From: Phytophthora quininea
Lineage: Eukaryota > Oomycota > Peronosporomycetes > Peronosporales > Peronosporaceae
Assembly (NCBI GenBank): GCA_011947345.1
Contig: JAAVTG010000214.1
Location: 1-64,000, forward strand
DNA length: 64,000 nt
Direction: 5' to 3'
Below, piece by piece: positions 38,955-51,174 of the stretch (the stretch's first letter is position 1; each line of letters opens with the position of its first letter). The position numbers and the translations under genes were made by a program. The notes beneath the pieces are model-generated. The model saw only the letters and a list, made by a program, of their open reading frames with translations. It had not been told where the DNA came from and ran no database searches.

Positions 38955-39748
38955 ATGACAGAGATCGTATCCAAGAAAATCGCAACGCAGGCGGCTTCGT
39001 GGAGAGATGACATAGACGACTCAGCACCTGATGCACATGACCCCGACGGTCCAGGCCCCGTTCCACTTTACTACAAAATGAAGCCCCAACACAACCCAGA
39101 GTTTTGGCAGTTTATCAACCTTGTCGCGAAGTATAAATATCACGGCGTTCCCCACCAGAAACTGCGAACGAAACATGCGGTATACTCATGGTGCTCAGTA
39201 TGCAAAAAAGAAGTATTTACTGCACGAAGGGTGAGATCAGTGATGTCAGTAAGCATATGATGTCGAAGCACGCCCGGAAACTGGGGAGATTTCTTGATAC
39301 AATGCGCGAGGCGCATCAAAGTGCAGCCCAGCGCTCGCTCAATCCTGATTTTGTCTGGTGTGCCGAGCCACCGAGAGAAAAAAGACGAAGACGAACATCT
39401 CAAGAGATCAGCAGACTCATGCAAACCGACTACTAGCAAAATGGACTGCTACGAGCTTGCGCCCAATCGCGATCGTTGAAGACCAGGGCTTCCAAGACTA
39501 CGTGAGCTATGTAATGGGAGATGTTGGTGGCTGGGAACTCAAAACCCCGTCGCGAACCGAAGTGCGCGGGGATATTATGGAGTTGGCAGATGGGCTTCGC
39601 AACAAGCTGAAAGACCGCCTAGCACACGAATGCCGTTATTACTCATTAACGATGGATATCTGGACAGATCACGCTCAGCGGAGTTACATGGGTGTTACGA
39701 TACACTACGTTGACGACGACTTTTATGCTGCCAGCTGCACGTTAGAAG
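38955..39748 (+). pseudogene. hAT-family transposase relic, N-terminal half
   Basis: ATG at 38,955. A BED-type zinc finger is at about 39,185-39,275 (WCSVCKKE, then SKHMMSKH), with a frame change in a run of A near 39,205. After another change near 39,360 come the helical region (RLLAKWTATSLRPIAIVED) and the first catalytic segment TMDIWTDHAQRSYMGVT near 39,650. The reading is cut at 39,748 by the copia insertion. With one AGAAG removed it continues in frame at 49,124. BED plus the D-x-W-T/S motif are typical of hAT transposases. Confidence 0.85.
39744..39748. repeat. Target-site duplication AGAAG, left (copia dimer 1)
   Basis: AGAAG precedes the first LTR and recurs at 49,119-49,123 after the last LTR. 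It lies within the hAT coding sequence. Confidence 0.95.
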
Positions 39749-40136
39749 AAAAGGAAGAGCACTTGAGCAGTAGTTGGCAAAATGCAAAGTGATTCGATTC
39801 AGGTCCTTAGTTCGCAACCGCGTGCTACTTCTAAGCCTGCTACTGGGTATCCTTTACTGGATACACCCTACTGGATTCTCTACTGGATACACAGTTACCT
39901 TACCCAATCAGAGAACGCCACGTCGATGCCCATCCTGTACCTACAATCTTGCACCCACAATAGGTACCCACAATCCTGTACCCACAATCATGGCGTAATC
40001 ACTGTGACGTAAACACCGTCCATAATCACAGGAATGATTGCGGTACCACACAGTGAAGGTCACGCCGACCTCACTGATGACGCGTCCACGTCACACGGTC
40101 GCTTGGCGAGGCGTCGTCACATCACTCTTGACAACA
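39749..40136 (-). repeat. Copia LTR 1 (outer, dimer 1)
   Basis: 388 bp, on the element strand TGTTGTCAAGAG...CTTCCTTTT, so it does not end in the usual CA. Variants: T at 39,829, G at 39,922, A at 40,022. The pol stop lies inside it. Confidence 0.95.
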
Positions 40137-43100
40137 CTCCCACTCGACTCGTCAGCGACCACGATGCCCAACTTGGTCCTGAGCGCGTCGAACTGCGGCG
40201 CCGCGATTGGCTTCGTCATGGTGTCCGCCAGCATGTCGAGTGTCGAAACATACTGCAACACCACTTGACCGTCCTCGACCTTCTCGCGCACAAAGTGGTA
40301 GCGGATGTCGATGTGCTTGGTGCGCTTGTGGAACTCGGGGTTCTTGGCCAACGCGATGGAGCCTTGGTTGTCCTCGTAGATCTTCACCGCTTCATCGCTT
40401 GCCATCTCGCCCAGCTCGCACAGAAACACCTTGAGCCACACCGCCTCCTGCGTTGCCTCCGACAGCGCCATGTACTCGGCCTCCGTCGACGAGAGCGCCA
40501 CCGTGCGCTGCTTCTTGCTCCGCCAGCTGATGCATCCGCCGTTCATCATGAACGCGTAGCCGCTCGTACTCCGTCGAGACTCGATGTCGCCGGCCCAGTC
40601 TGCATCCGAGTAGCCTTGCAGTCCGTCACCGCTGCTCGCTTGAAACACGAGGCCGTGCGTCTTCGTGCCTCGGATGTAGCGGAAGACCCTCTTGAGCGCC
40701 TGCCAGTGTGTCGGACAGGGGTCCGCTGCGAACTGGCTCAGCACTCCCACTGCCGCTGCGAGGTCCGGACGAGTACCAACCATGAGGTACATGAGGCAGC
40801 CCACGGCGTTCCGGTACGGAACATTCGCCATGGTCTCGCCGTGCTTGCAACCTCCTTCGCACATGGCCTTGGTCAGCTTCAGACCCGGATCCTGCGGCGT
40901 CTTCACAGGGTTGCTCTCATCCATCTTGAACTTCTCGAGGATGTCCTTCGCGAACTTGGTCTGCCGCACTGACACCTTCCCAGTCGCCACATCTTGCTCG
41001 ATCTCCATACCGAGGAAGTACTTGAGCTGGCCCATGTCAGTCATCTCGAAGCGGTCACTCAGCGCCTGCTTCGTGTCCTTCAGCATCCAGTCGCTGCTGC
41101 TCGCGAGGACCAGATCGTCCACGTACAGCGCCACGAACATCATGTCGTGACCGTCCCGCTTCAGGTAGATGCAGTGGTCGGACTCGCACTTCTTGAACCC
41201 GAGCTTCAGCATGAACTCGTCGATCGTCTTGTTCCACATCCGCGGCGACTGCTTCAGGCCGTACAGCGAACGCTTGAGCCTGCACACGTAGTCGGGTCGA
41301 TCTCCGTCCACGTATCCGTCCGGCTGCGCCATGTAGATGTCCTCGTCCAGCAAGCCGTTGAGGAACGCGGTCTTCACATCCATCTGATGCACCGTGAGCT
41401 TGTACTTGGCCGCCAGACTGAGCAGCACACGGATCGACGTGAACTTGGCCACCGGCGCGAACGTCTCGTCGTAGTCGATGCCGTACTTCTGCGAGAATCC
41501 CTTCGCCACCAGTCGCGCCTTGAACCGCTCGATCTCTCCAGACTGGTTCTCCTTCACGCGGAACACCCATCTGCAGCCGATCGCCTTGCGTCCCTTCGGC
41601 AATGGCACCAGGATCCACGTCTCGTTCTTGCGGAGCGACTCCACCTCCGAGTCGCACGCTTCCTTCCACTTGTCTGCGTCGCTGGATTCCATCGCCGACT
41701 TGAACGTCGTCGGCATCTCTCCCACTGAATCCACGACGTACGCAGCCTCGAAGTCTTCCTTCGCTTGAGCTGCGGCAGACATCTCGTCCAGCGGCTGCTG
41801 TCGACGCGGCACCGCATACCGCTTGGCGCTCGGGATCTCCACTGCTTCCTCGAGCGACTGTGTGCGCGGGTGTCGCTTGCTGCCGGGCTCAAAGTCTTGA
41901 TTCCGCGCAGCTTCTTCTTCGTTCTCATCCGATCCGGACCGAGCCCCTCATCCGTGGTGTCTTCGTCATCATCTGTCGGAAGACCCACCACCATCTCCTT
42001 CGAAGCGTAGTCGCGTCTCCCACCGTCGAAGACGTCTTCCATGAACTGCGCGTCGCGGCTCACCAACACGCGACCACTCTCGATCTCCTCGAACCGATAC
42101 GCCTTCTCGTGCTCCGAGTACCCGAGGAAACGACAGCGCACCGACCGAGCGTCGAACTCCGATCGCTTCTCCTTCGGCACGTGCACGTACGCGTGGCACC
42201 CGAACACCTTGAGGTTCGCCAGCAAAGGCTTCTTGCCGGTCCAAACGTGGTGCGGCGACTTGTCGTGGCTGATGGCGCGCGTCGGACACCGGTTGCGGAG
42301 GAACGTGGCCGTCATCACCGCTTCTCCCCAGTATTCCTTCGACAACCCGGCGTGTTCCAGCATGCAACGCGCACACTCCACCAGCGTCCGGTTCATCCGC
42401 TCCGCCACTCCGTTCAGCTGAGGCGTGTACGGCGGCGTGAACTTCTGCTCGATGCCGCGATCCGCACACAACTTGGCCATCGTACCCGAAGTGTACTCGC
42501 CGCCGTTGTCACTCCGGAGCGTCTTCACTCGCTTGCCGGTCTGCGTCTCAGCCAACGCGACGAACGCAGCGAACTTGGCAGCCACCTCCGACTTGTTCCG
42601 AAGCAGGTACACCACACAGAAGTGCGACTTGTCATCGATGAACGTGACGAAGTAGCGCTTGCCTCCGAACGTCGCCGTCTGCATCGGACCGCACACATCG
42701 CTGTGGACCACTTCCAGCACTTGCTTCGCACGGTTCGGCGACGACTTCATGAAGCTCACTCGCGTTTGCTTGCCGAGTGCGCATCCGTCGCACACCTCCC
42801 ACTGCTTCACCGACGTCATGGGGATGCCAGTGCCGTAGCCCTTCTTCACGATGGCGTCGAGACCGCCATGGCCGATGTGACCAAGTCGAAGGTGCCAGAG
42901 GTACGACGTGGTGTCCCCTTGGCGATCCTTCGAGCTTGCCGCATTGGCCTCGTCAGCAGGCGTCCTCGGTGTCATGCAGAGTTTGAACAGTCCCTTTCCC
43001 TCACGAGCGCCGAGCTTCCACTTGACACCCTTCGTTTCCGCGAAGCACCCGTCGCTCTCGAAGGTCACTGGCCCAACGTCCTTGGTGAAGCGGCCGACTG

Positions 43101-44235
43101 AGAACAGGTTGCGCGATAGCTTCGGGATGTGCCACACACCCGTGAGCACACCCTTCTTCATGCCGCGCGGAGTCTTCATCGACATCACGATGTCGCCGCT
43201 TCCCACTGCCTGCACCACACCGTCGTCCGCCAGATGCACGTCCACCGGAGAGATCTTCTTGTAGTTCTTCATGTACTCCTTCGAGTACGTCATGTGCTGC
43301 GTCGCACCCGAGTCGACCAGCCACATGCCACTCGGCTTGGAGGCACCCGCGTCGCCACCAACCGAGAAGAGGAAGTCGCCAGAGTCGTCTTCACACTGCG
43401 CGACGTTCGCTCGTTGCGGCCTCTGCCGCTCCCCGTTCTCGCGGATCCGCACCGGACACTTGGCGATCCAATGTCCATGCTCGCCGCAGTAATGACAGGC
43501 GCTCGTCCTCTGCGCTTGCGCCTGCCGTCCCTTGCGCTTCCCGTTGTCGCTTGTCATGAACGCTTGACCTTGAGCGTGCGCGGTTCCGTCAGCACCGCCA
43601 CCTTGTTCCTTGCGCTTCATGTCCTCGTGTAGGAGCCGAGACGTCACGAGCTCCCACGTCAGCGTGTCGGAACGCGATTCCAACGCCGTGATGAGGAACT
43701 GGTACGACTCGCTCAGACTGGCAAGAAGCGTGATCACCAAGTCGTCCTCGCTGACTGCAGCGCCGACCGCGTCGAGCTGCTCCGCCAGCGTCTTGAGCTT
43801 GTTGATGTGCTCCAGCACATCATCACCTTCGTCCATCGTCGTAGTGAAGAACCGTCGACGAAGAAAGAGCTTGTTCGCCAGGCTCTTCTTCTCGAAGTGT
43901 CCTTCCAGTCTTGACCATGCATCATGCGCGTCCTTCGCCGACCGCACCAGCGGCAGCTGCGAGTCCTCCATCGCGAGACAGACGATCGCCAGCGCCTTGC
44001 GCGACTTCTTGCGAAACATCGCTTGATCCGCCGCGGTCTGGCACTGCTCGAGCTTCACTTCCCCACTCGTCACTTCCCACAGTTCGCGCTCCTCGAGCAC
44101 CATCTGCATCTTGAACTTCCATGTGTGGAAGTTGGTTCCGTCGAACTTGTTGATGCGGGCGGTCGCGGTCGGGGCGGCGTCCATGGCGAAGGCGTAGTCG
44201 GGGTCTTGGTCAGGGAAGACGGGGCTTGGGCTCAT
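40091..44235 (-). pseudogene. Copia gag-pol polyprotein, copy A
   Basis: ATG at 44,235, inside the primer site. Gag begins with NKFDGTNFHTWKFKMQMVL and ends with a zinc knuckle CHYCGEHGHWIAKC. Protease has WLVDSGATQHMTY. The pre-integrase zinc region reads HLRLGHIGH, then CDGC. Integrase has VVHSDVCGPM, LRSDNGGEY and NGVAERMNRTL. After a frame break in a run of four G (41,944-41,947 on the plus strand) come RT (VHQMDVKTAFLNG, ALYVDDLVLAS) and RNase H (GYSDADWAGD, SSTEAEYMAL, EDNQGSIALA). The stop is at 40,091, within the LTR. Private changes include Glu in EKRSEFDAR and Thr in LADTMTKP. All catalytic motifs are present; only the frame break prevents a full polyprotein. Confidence 0.93.
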
Positions 44236-44239
44236 AACC
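44224..44239 (-). promoter_or_regulatory. Copia primer binding site, copy A
   Basis: The element strand starts GGTTATGAGCCCAAGC directly after the LTR. It is complementary to an initiator-Met tRNA anticodon arm (GGGCTCATAACC), as in the half-tRNA priming of Drosophila copia. Confidence 0.75.
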
Positions 44240-44627
44240 AAAAGGAAGAGCACTTGAGCAGTAGTTGGCAAAATGCAAAGTGATTCGATTCAGGTCCTTA
44301 GTTCGCAACCGCGTGCTACCTCTAAGCCTGCTACTGGGTATCCTTTACTGGATACACCCTACTGGATTCTCTACTGGATACACAGTTACCTTACCCAATC
44401 AGAGAACGCCACGTCGATGCCCATCCTGTACCTACAATCTTGCACCCACAATAGGTACCCACAATCCTGTACCCACAATCATGGCGTAATCACTGTGACG
44501 TAAACACCGTCCGTAATCACAGGAATGATTGCGGTACCACACAGTGAAGGTCACGCCGACCTCACTGATGACGCGTCCACGTCACACGGTCGCTTGGCGA
44601 GGCGTCGTCACATCACTCTTGACAACA
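44240..44627 (-). repeat. Copia LTR 2 (middle, dimer 1)
   Basis: 388 bp shared by copies A and B. Variants: C, G (44,413), G (44,513), the same combination as the middle LTR of dimer 2. Confidence 0.95.
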
Positions 44628-47600
44628 CTCCCACTCGACTCGTCAGCGACCACGATGCCCAACTTGGTCCTGAGCGCGTCGAACTGCGGCGCCGCGATTG
44701 GCTTCGTCATGATGTCCGCCAGCATGTCGAGTGTCGAAACATACTGCAACACCACTTGACCGTCCTCGACCTTCTCGCGCACAAAGTGGTAGCGGATGTC
44801 GATGTGCTTGGTGCGCTTGTGGAACTCGGGGTTCTTGGCCAACGCGATGGAGCCTTGGTTGTCCTCGTAGATCTTCACCGCTTCATCGCTTGCCATCTCG
44901 CCCAGCTCGCACAGAAACACCTTGAGCCACACCGCCTCCTGCGTTGCCTCCGACAGCGCCATGTACTCGGCCTCCGTCGACGAGAGCGCCACCGTGCGCT
45001 GCTTCTTGCTCCGCCAGCTGATGCATCCGCCGTTCATCATGAACGCGTAGCCGCTCGTACTCCGTCGAGACTCGATGTCGCCGGCCCAGTCTGCATCCGA
45101 GTAGCCTTGCAGTCCGTCACCGCTGCTCGCTTGAAACACGAGGCCGTGCGTCTTCGTGCCTCGGATGTAGCGGAAGACCCTCTTGAGCGCCTGCCAGTGT
45201 GTCGGACAGGGGTCCGCTGCGAACTGGCTCAGCACTCCCACTGCCGCTGCGAGGTCCGGACGAGTACCAACCATGAGGTACATGAGGCAGCCCACGGCGT
45301 TCCGGTACGGAACATTCGCCATGGTCTCGCCGTGCTTGCAACCTCCTTCGCACATGGCCTTGGTCAGCTTCAGACCCGGATCCTGCGGCGTCTTCACAGG
45401 GTTGCTCTCATCCATCTTGAACTTCTCGAGGATGTCCTTCGCGAACTTGGTCTGCCGCACTGACACCTTCCCAGTCGCCACATCTTGCTCGATCTCCATA
45501 CCGAGGAAGTACTTGAGCTGGCCCATGTCAGTCATCTCGAAGCGGTCACTCAGCGCCTGCTTCGTGTCCTTCAGCATCCAGTCGCTGCTGCTCGCGAGGA
45601 CCAGATCGTCCACGTACAGCGCCACGAACATCATGTCGTGACCGTCCCGCTTCAGGTAGATGCAGTGGTCGGACTCGCACTTCTTGAACCCGAGCTTCAG
45701 CATGAACTCGTCGATCGTCTTGTTCCACATCCGCGGCGACTGCTTCAGGCCGTACAGCGAACGCTTGAGCCTGCACACGTAGTCGGGTCGATCTCCGTCC
45801 ACGTATCCGTCCGGCTGCGCCATGTAGATGTCCTCGTCCAGCAAGCCGTTGAGGAACGCGGTCTTCACATCCATCTGATGCACCGTGAGCTTGTACTTGG
45901 CCGCCAGACTGAGCAGCACACGGATCGACGTGAACTTGGCCACCGGCGCGAACGTCTCGTCGTAGTCGATGCCGTACTTCTGCGAGAATCCCTTCGCCAC
46001 CAGTCGCGCCTTGAACCGCTCGATCTCTCCAGACTGGTTCTCCTTCACGCGGAACACCCATCTGCAGCCGATCGCCTTGCGTCCCTTCGGCAATGGCACC
46101 AGGATCCACGTCTCGTTCTTGCGGAGCGACTCCACCTCCGAGTCGCACGCTTCCTTCCACTTGTCTGCGTCGCTGGATTCCATCGCCGACTTGAACGTCG
46201 TCGGCATCTCTCCCACTGAATCCACGACGTACGCAGCCTCGAAGTCTTCCTTCGCTTGAGCTGCGGCAGACATCTCGTCCAGCGGCTGCTGTCGACGCGG
46301 CACCGCATACCGCTTGGCGCTCGGGATCTCCACTGCTTCCTCGAGCGACTGTGTGCGCGGGTGTCGCTTGCTGCCGGGCTCAAAGTCTTGATTCCGCGCA
46401 GCTTCTTCTTCGTTCTCATCCGATCCGGACCGAGCCCCTCATCCGTGGTGTCTTCGTCATCATCTGTCGGAAGACCCACCACCATCTCCTTCGAAGCGTA
46501 GTCGCGTCTCCCACCGTCGAAGACGTCTTCCATGAACTGCGCGTCGCGGCTCACCAACACGCGACCACTCTCGATCTCCTCGAACCGATACGCCTTCTCG
46601 TGCTCCGAGTACCCGAGGAAACGACAGCGCACCGACCGAGCGTCGAACTTCGATCGCTTCTCCTTCGGCACGTGCACGTACGCGTGGCACCCGAACACCT
46701 TGAGGTTCGCCAGCAAAGGCTTCTTGCCGGTCCAAACGTGGTGCGGCGACTTGTCGTGGCTGATGGCGCGCGTCGGACACCGGTTGCGGAGGAACGTGGC
46801 CGTCATCACCGCTTCTCCCCAGTATTCCTTCGACAACCCGGCGTGTTCCAGCATGCAACGCGCACACTCCACCAGCGTCCGGTTCATCCGCTCCGCCACT
46901 CCGTTCAGCTGAGGCGTGTACGGCGGCGTGAACTTCTGCTCGATGCCGCGATCCGCACACAACTTGGCCATCGTACCCGAAGTGTACTCGCCGCCGTTGT
47001 CACTCCGGAGCGTCTTCACTCGCTTGCCGGTCTGCGTCTCAGCCAACGCGACGAACGCAGCGAACTTGGCAGCCACCTCCGACTTGTTCCGAAGCAGGTA
47101 CACCACACAGAAGTGCGACTTGTCATCGATGAACGTGACGAAGTAGCGCTTGCCTCCGAACGTCGCCGTCTGCATCGGACCGCACACATCGCTGTGGACC
47201 ACTTCCAGCACTTGCTTCGCACGGTTCGGCGACGACTTCATGAAGCTCACTCGCGTTTGCTTGCCGAGTGCGCATCCGTCGCACACCTCCCACTGCTTCA
47301 CCGACGTCATGGGGATGCCAGTGCCGTAGCCCTTCTTCACGATGGCGTCGAGACCGCCATGGCCGATGTGACCAAGTCGAAGGTGCCAGAGGTACGACGT
47401 GGTGTCCCCTTGGCGATCCTTCGAGCTTGCCGCATTGGCCTCGTCAGCAGGCGTCCTCGGTGTCATGCAGAGTTTGAACAGTCCCTTTCCCTCACGAGCG
47501 CCGAGCTTCCACTTGACACCCTTCGTTTCCGCGAAGCACCCGTCGCTCTCGAAGGTCACTGGCCCAACGTCCTTGGTGAAGCGGCCGACTGAGAACAGGT

Positions 47601-48726
47601 TGCGCGATAGCTTCGGGATGTGCCACACACCCGTGAGCACACCCTTCTTCATGCCGCGCGGAGTCTTCATCGACATCACGATGTCGCCGCTTCCCACTGC
47701 CTGCACCACACCGTCGTCCGCCAGATGCACGTCCACCGGAGAGATCTTCTTGTAGTTCTTCATGTACTCCTTCGAGTACGTCATGTGCTGCGTCGCACCC
47801 GAGTCGACCAGCCACATGCCACTCGGCTTGGAGGCACCCGCGTCGCCACCAACCGAGAAGAGGAAGTCGCCAGAGTCGTCTTCACACTGCGCGACGTTCG
47901 CTCGTTGCGGCCTCTGCCGCTCCCCGTTCTCGCGGATCCGCACCGGACACTTGGCGATCCAATGTCCATGCTCGCCGCAGTAATGACAGGCGCTCGTCCT
48001 CTGCGCTTGCGCCTGCCGTCCCTTGCGCTTCCCGTTGTCGCTTGTCATGAACGCTTGACCTTGAGCGTGCGCGGTTCCGTCAGCACCGCCACCTTGTTCC
48101 TTGCGCTTCATGTCCTCGTGTAGGAGCCGAGACGTCACGAGCTCCCACGTCAGCGTGTCGGAACGCGATTCCAACGCCGTGATGAGGAACTGGTACGACT
48201 CGCTCAGACTGGCAAGAAGCGTGATCACCAAGTCGTCCTCGCTGACTGCAGCGCCGACCGCGTCGAGCTGCTCCGCCAGCGTCTTGAGCTTGTTGATGTG
48301 CTCCAGCACATCATCACCTTCGTCCATCGTCGTAGTGAAGAACCGTCGACGAAGAAAGAGCTTGTTCGCCAGGCTCTTCTTCTCGAAGTGTCCTTCCAGT
48401 CTTGACCATGCATCATGCGCGTCCTTCGCCGACCGCACCAGCGGCAGCTGCGAGTCCTCCATCGCGAGACAGACGATCGCCAGCGCCTTGCGCGACTTCT
48501 TGCGAAACATCGCTTGATCCGCCGCGGTCTGGCACTGCTCGAGCTTCACTTCCCCACTCGTCACTTCCCACAGTTCGCGCTCCTCGAGCACCATCTGCAT
48601 CTTGAACTTCCATGTGTGGAAGTTGGTTCCGTCGAACTTGTTGATGCGGGCGGTCGCGGTCGGGGCGGCGTCCATGGCGAAGGCGTAGTCGGGGTCTTGG
48701 TCAGGGAAGACGGGGCTTGGGCTCAT
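44582..48726 (-). pseudogene. Copia gag-pol polyprotein, copy B
   Basis: Same layout as copy A, with gag, protease, integrase, RT and RNase H motifs unchanged. ATG at 48,726, stop at 44,582 inside the middle LTR. Four G at the integrase-RT junction (46,435-46,438 on the plus strand) break the frame as in copy A. It has Lys in EKRSKFDAR and Ile in LADIMTKP, like copies C and D. I noticed no private change, so it may be closest to the ancestral unit. Confidence 0.93.
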
Positions 48727-48730
48727 AACC
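48715..48730 (-). promoter_or_regulatory. Copia primer binding site, copy B
   Basis: Same initiator-Met half-tRNA complement as copy A, directly after LTR 3 and overlapping the gag ATG. Confidence 0.75.
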
Positions 48731-49118
48731 AAAAGGAAGAGCACTTGAGCAGTAGTTGGCAAAATGCAAAGTGATTCGATTCAGGTCCTTAGTTCGCAAC
48801 CGCGTGCTACCTCTAAGCCTGCTACTGGGTATCCTTTACTGGATACACCCTACTGGATTCTCTACTGGATACACAGTTACCTTACCCAATCAGAGAACGC
48901 CACGTCGATGCCCATCCTGTACCTACAATCTTGCACCCACAATAGGTACCCACAATCCTGTACCCACAATCATGGCGTAATCACTGTGACGTAAACACCG
49001 TCCATAATCACAGGAATGATTGCGGTACCACACAGTGAAGGTCACGCCGACCTCACTGATGACGCGTCCACGTCACACGGTCGCTTGGCGAGGCGTCGTC
49101 ACATCACTCTTGACAACA
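48731..49118 (-). repeat. Copia LTR 3 (outer, dimer 1)
   Basis: 388 bp. Variants C, G (48,904), A (49,004); it shares A at the last site with outer LTR 1. Followed by AGAAG at 49,119-49,123. Confidence 0.95.
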
Positions 49119-50895
49119 AGAAGTGCTGCCGTTTCCTGGTAAACACACAAGAGAAGCTATTGCCGCTGCAACGAACTTGGCTAATTGGGGTTTGGATCAG
49201 AGGTATTGTGAAAAGGTTCTTCGTGGTGGTGGGTCAAATGGAGTTGCGGCTTGTGATATCTCGAGTATCCCTCAAATGCATTGTGTTGCTCACTGCTTGT
49301 GCCTGGTCATTGGCGACGCTCTGCTCAAGACAAAAAAACAAGAAAGACAATAAACAAAAGCAAAGGAAGTCAAAATCAACACAGCCAAATAGTTCTACAG
49401 CAAATACTGCTGGTACAGCCGGCGTGGCAAATTCAGAGGCGAATGATACCGGCGGTGTCCCAACCATTTCGTTGTTTCGGCCATTCCACGCCCCAGTCGT
49501 AGGTCAAACAACAACAATTGAGCCGATTTCAAATACTGATACCAGTGTTGATCGTGGTGCTGATGTCAATGATGTTGATAGCGTAGGTCTAGACGACACA
49601 AATGTGGGAACCGCTGGCACTGTCGCTGATGAGATTGGCGACGATGAGCCTGGCGATCGTGAGATTAGCGATGATGATAACGCCGCTTTGACGTGCGGAG
49701 AGGATTTGAGATTGAATTGATGATCGCGCCGCAATTGTTCACTTTGTGAAACCGCATGTGATGAGTATTTAGCCGAAGTGACAACCGAGGCATCGTCAAC
49801 CGATAAAAATGGCGTTAGTTTGGAAGCTCTCAACCAAATGCGGGCAACGGTACAAGTATTTTGTAAGCAGGCATCGTATTTTCACCACTCATCCAAAGGA
49901 ACATCACGGTTGAAAATAATTCAGGAGCGCTGTAAAACAGACAGAGAACTCAAGCTGATTCTTGATTGTCCGACACGATGGAGCAGTTGCAACACAATGT
50001 TACAGCGTTTTATCGGTTTGGAAGAAGTTGTCTATAAGTGTTTCCAATATTTTGAGTCAGCTGAAGGTCGTAAGGAGTTTATTTGATGTAAAATTGGCCA
50101 GGTCAAAGCTGGAAGAATGGTTATCGATACGGTGCCTGTGGCGTTTATTGGGACCTTTTGCAAGCGCGTCGCAAATGCTTAGTGGTCAAACCTACCCAAC
50201 TCTAGCTTTAACGCTTCCCCGTCTGCGCTACATATACGACTCATGGTGCGATGAAACGTTTAAAGAAGAAGAAGCGAAAGCTGGGAGTTCAGCTTTTGTT
50301 GCTGCAACGATTGCACGGATGGATTGCGTACGGAAAACTTTACTTGGATTACTCAGGTCGCGATTTACAATAGTTAGCAGCGAGTTACTTTGGATAACAC
50401 TTTTGGGTCCTCTCTATGCGAGTCTCAGTCGTTTGACTGCAGTGAGAGGACTACAGCACACAATGAAGTAGTAGATGCAGCTTAAAGCTGCTTCAGACAC
50501 ACCTGTGGCAACTCCACAACAGACACCATCCCGAGTATCAGCCTAACAAAATGACATGAATAAGCTAGTCAATTCTTTACGAGGCGAAGGTGGCCATGCT
50601 TCAAGCCAGTCAACGCACCCCGGTGTTTCCGATACCAAAGCAAAAATACGGAGTGATCTGTGTCCACACCTTAGTCGAACTGTGGAAATCAAGACAACGT
50701 TGAAGACAAATGCTTTCAAATGGTGGCAATCCAATTGTAATTGTTTTCCTACCATTGCATCGCTGGCTTAGTGTTGCAACTTCTGTGGCAGCCAAATTTG
50801 CTTATCAACGGGAGGGGACGTCAAAAAAAACCCATGTGCACTAAGAGGCCAGATTCGTCCGCAACATTATCTTCATCGCTAAAAATTGCAAAACT
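49119..50895 (+). pseudogene. hAT-family transposase relic, C-terminal half
   Basis: Continues the frame broken at 39,748 (LPFPGKHTREAIAAAT). It carries GGGSNGVAAC near 49,235, where the second catalytic Asp is expected but Gly is seen, and HCVAHCLCLV, the hAT Cys-His motif. A Ser/Thr/Asp-rich insert follows. After frame changes come LDCPTRWSSCNTMLQRF near 49,965 and LEEWLSIRC...YPTLALTLPRLRYI near 50,110-50,230. The C-terminal dimerisation region has FKWWQSNCNCFPTIASLA near 50,720, and then the reading decays. Many stops make it inactive. The 3' terminal repeat was not found; the end is approximate. Confidence 0.85.
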
Positions 50896-51069
50896 CCCCC
50901 AATCATAGCTTAACTGCGCAGGACATTGACAGTGAGTTGTATGTTTGTATTCACCTCGTACACTCCTGAACACAATATTACGCCTACCGCATTTTTACTC
51001 ATACCTTTTTCTACTACGAATTTCAGCTCACTGTTTAGATTTGTCTTGCAGACATCTACAAAATACATA

Positions 51070-51174
51070 CTTCTGATCGAAAAATGCGGAATTCGCGCTA
51101 CGAAGACAGGCTCCAGTACAAAAAAATCAAGCGTCGGTGCTAAACAAAATATTCGACCGGCCTGATGAAAACAA
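51070..51174 (+). repeat. Left terminal inverted repeat of the Tc1 element, part 1
   Basis: Matches the reverse complement of 53,418 inward (shared ATGCGGAATTCGC, ACAGGCTCCAGTAC and ATCAAGCGTCGGTGCT). It is cut after ACAA by the MITE and continues at 52,208-52,239. Confidence 0.9.

Larger units (their letters stand above)
39749..49118 (-). mobile_element. Ty1/copia retrotransposon tandem dimer 1
   Basis: LTR-internal-LTR-internal-LTR: three 388-bp LTRs and two 4,103-bp internal regions, all in the same minus orientation. One AGAAG duplication flanks the whole 9,370 bp and no duplication surrounds the middle LTR. It interrupts an hAT transposase. The two units are almost identical, with only isolated base differences noticed. 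Confidence 0.95.

Noticed and set aside
40034..40972. 312-codon plus-strand ORF opposite copia RNase H (repeated in every copy)
   Set aside because: Shadow of the RT/RNase H frame; its composition mirrors the sense codons.
41860..43101. 413-codon plus-strand ORF opposite copia copy A (also in copies B to D)
   Set aside because: It is His/Arg/Val/Leu-rich and lies exactly opposite integrase/gag. GC-rich third positions keep the opposite strand open. No start context, intron or independent conservation is seen.
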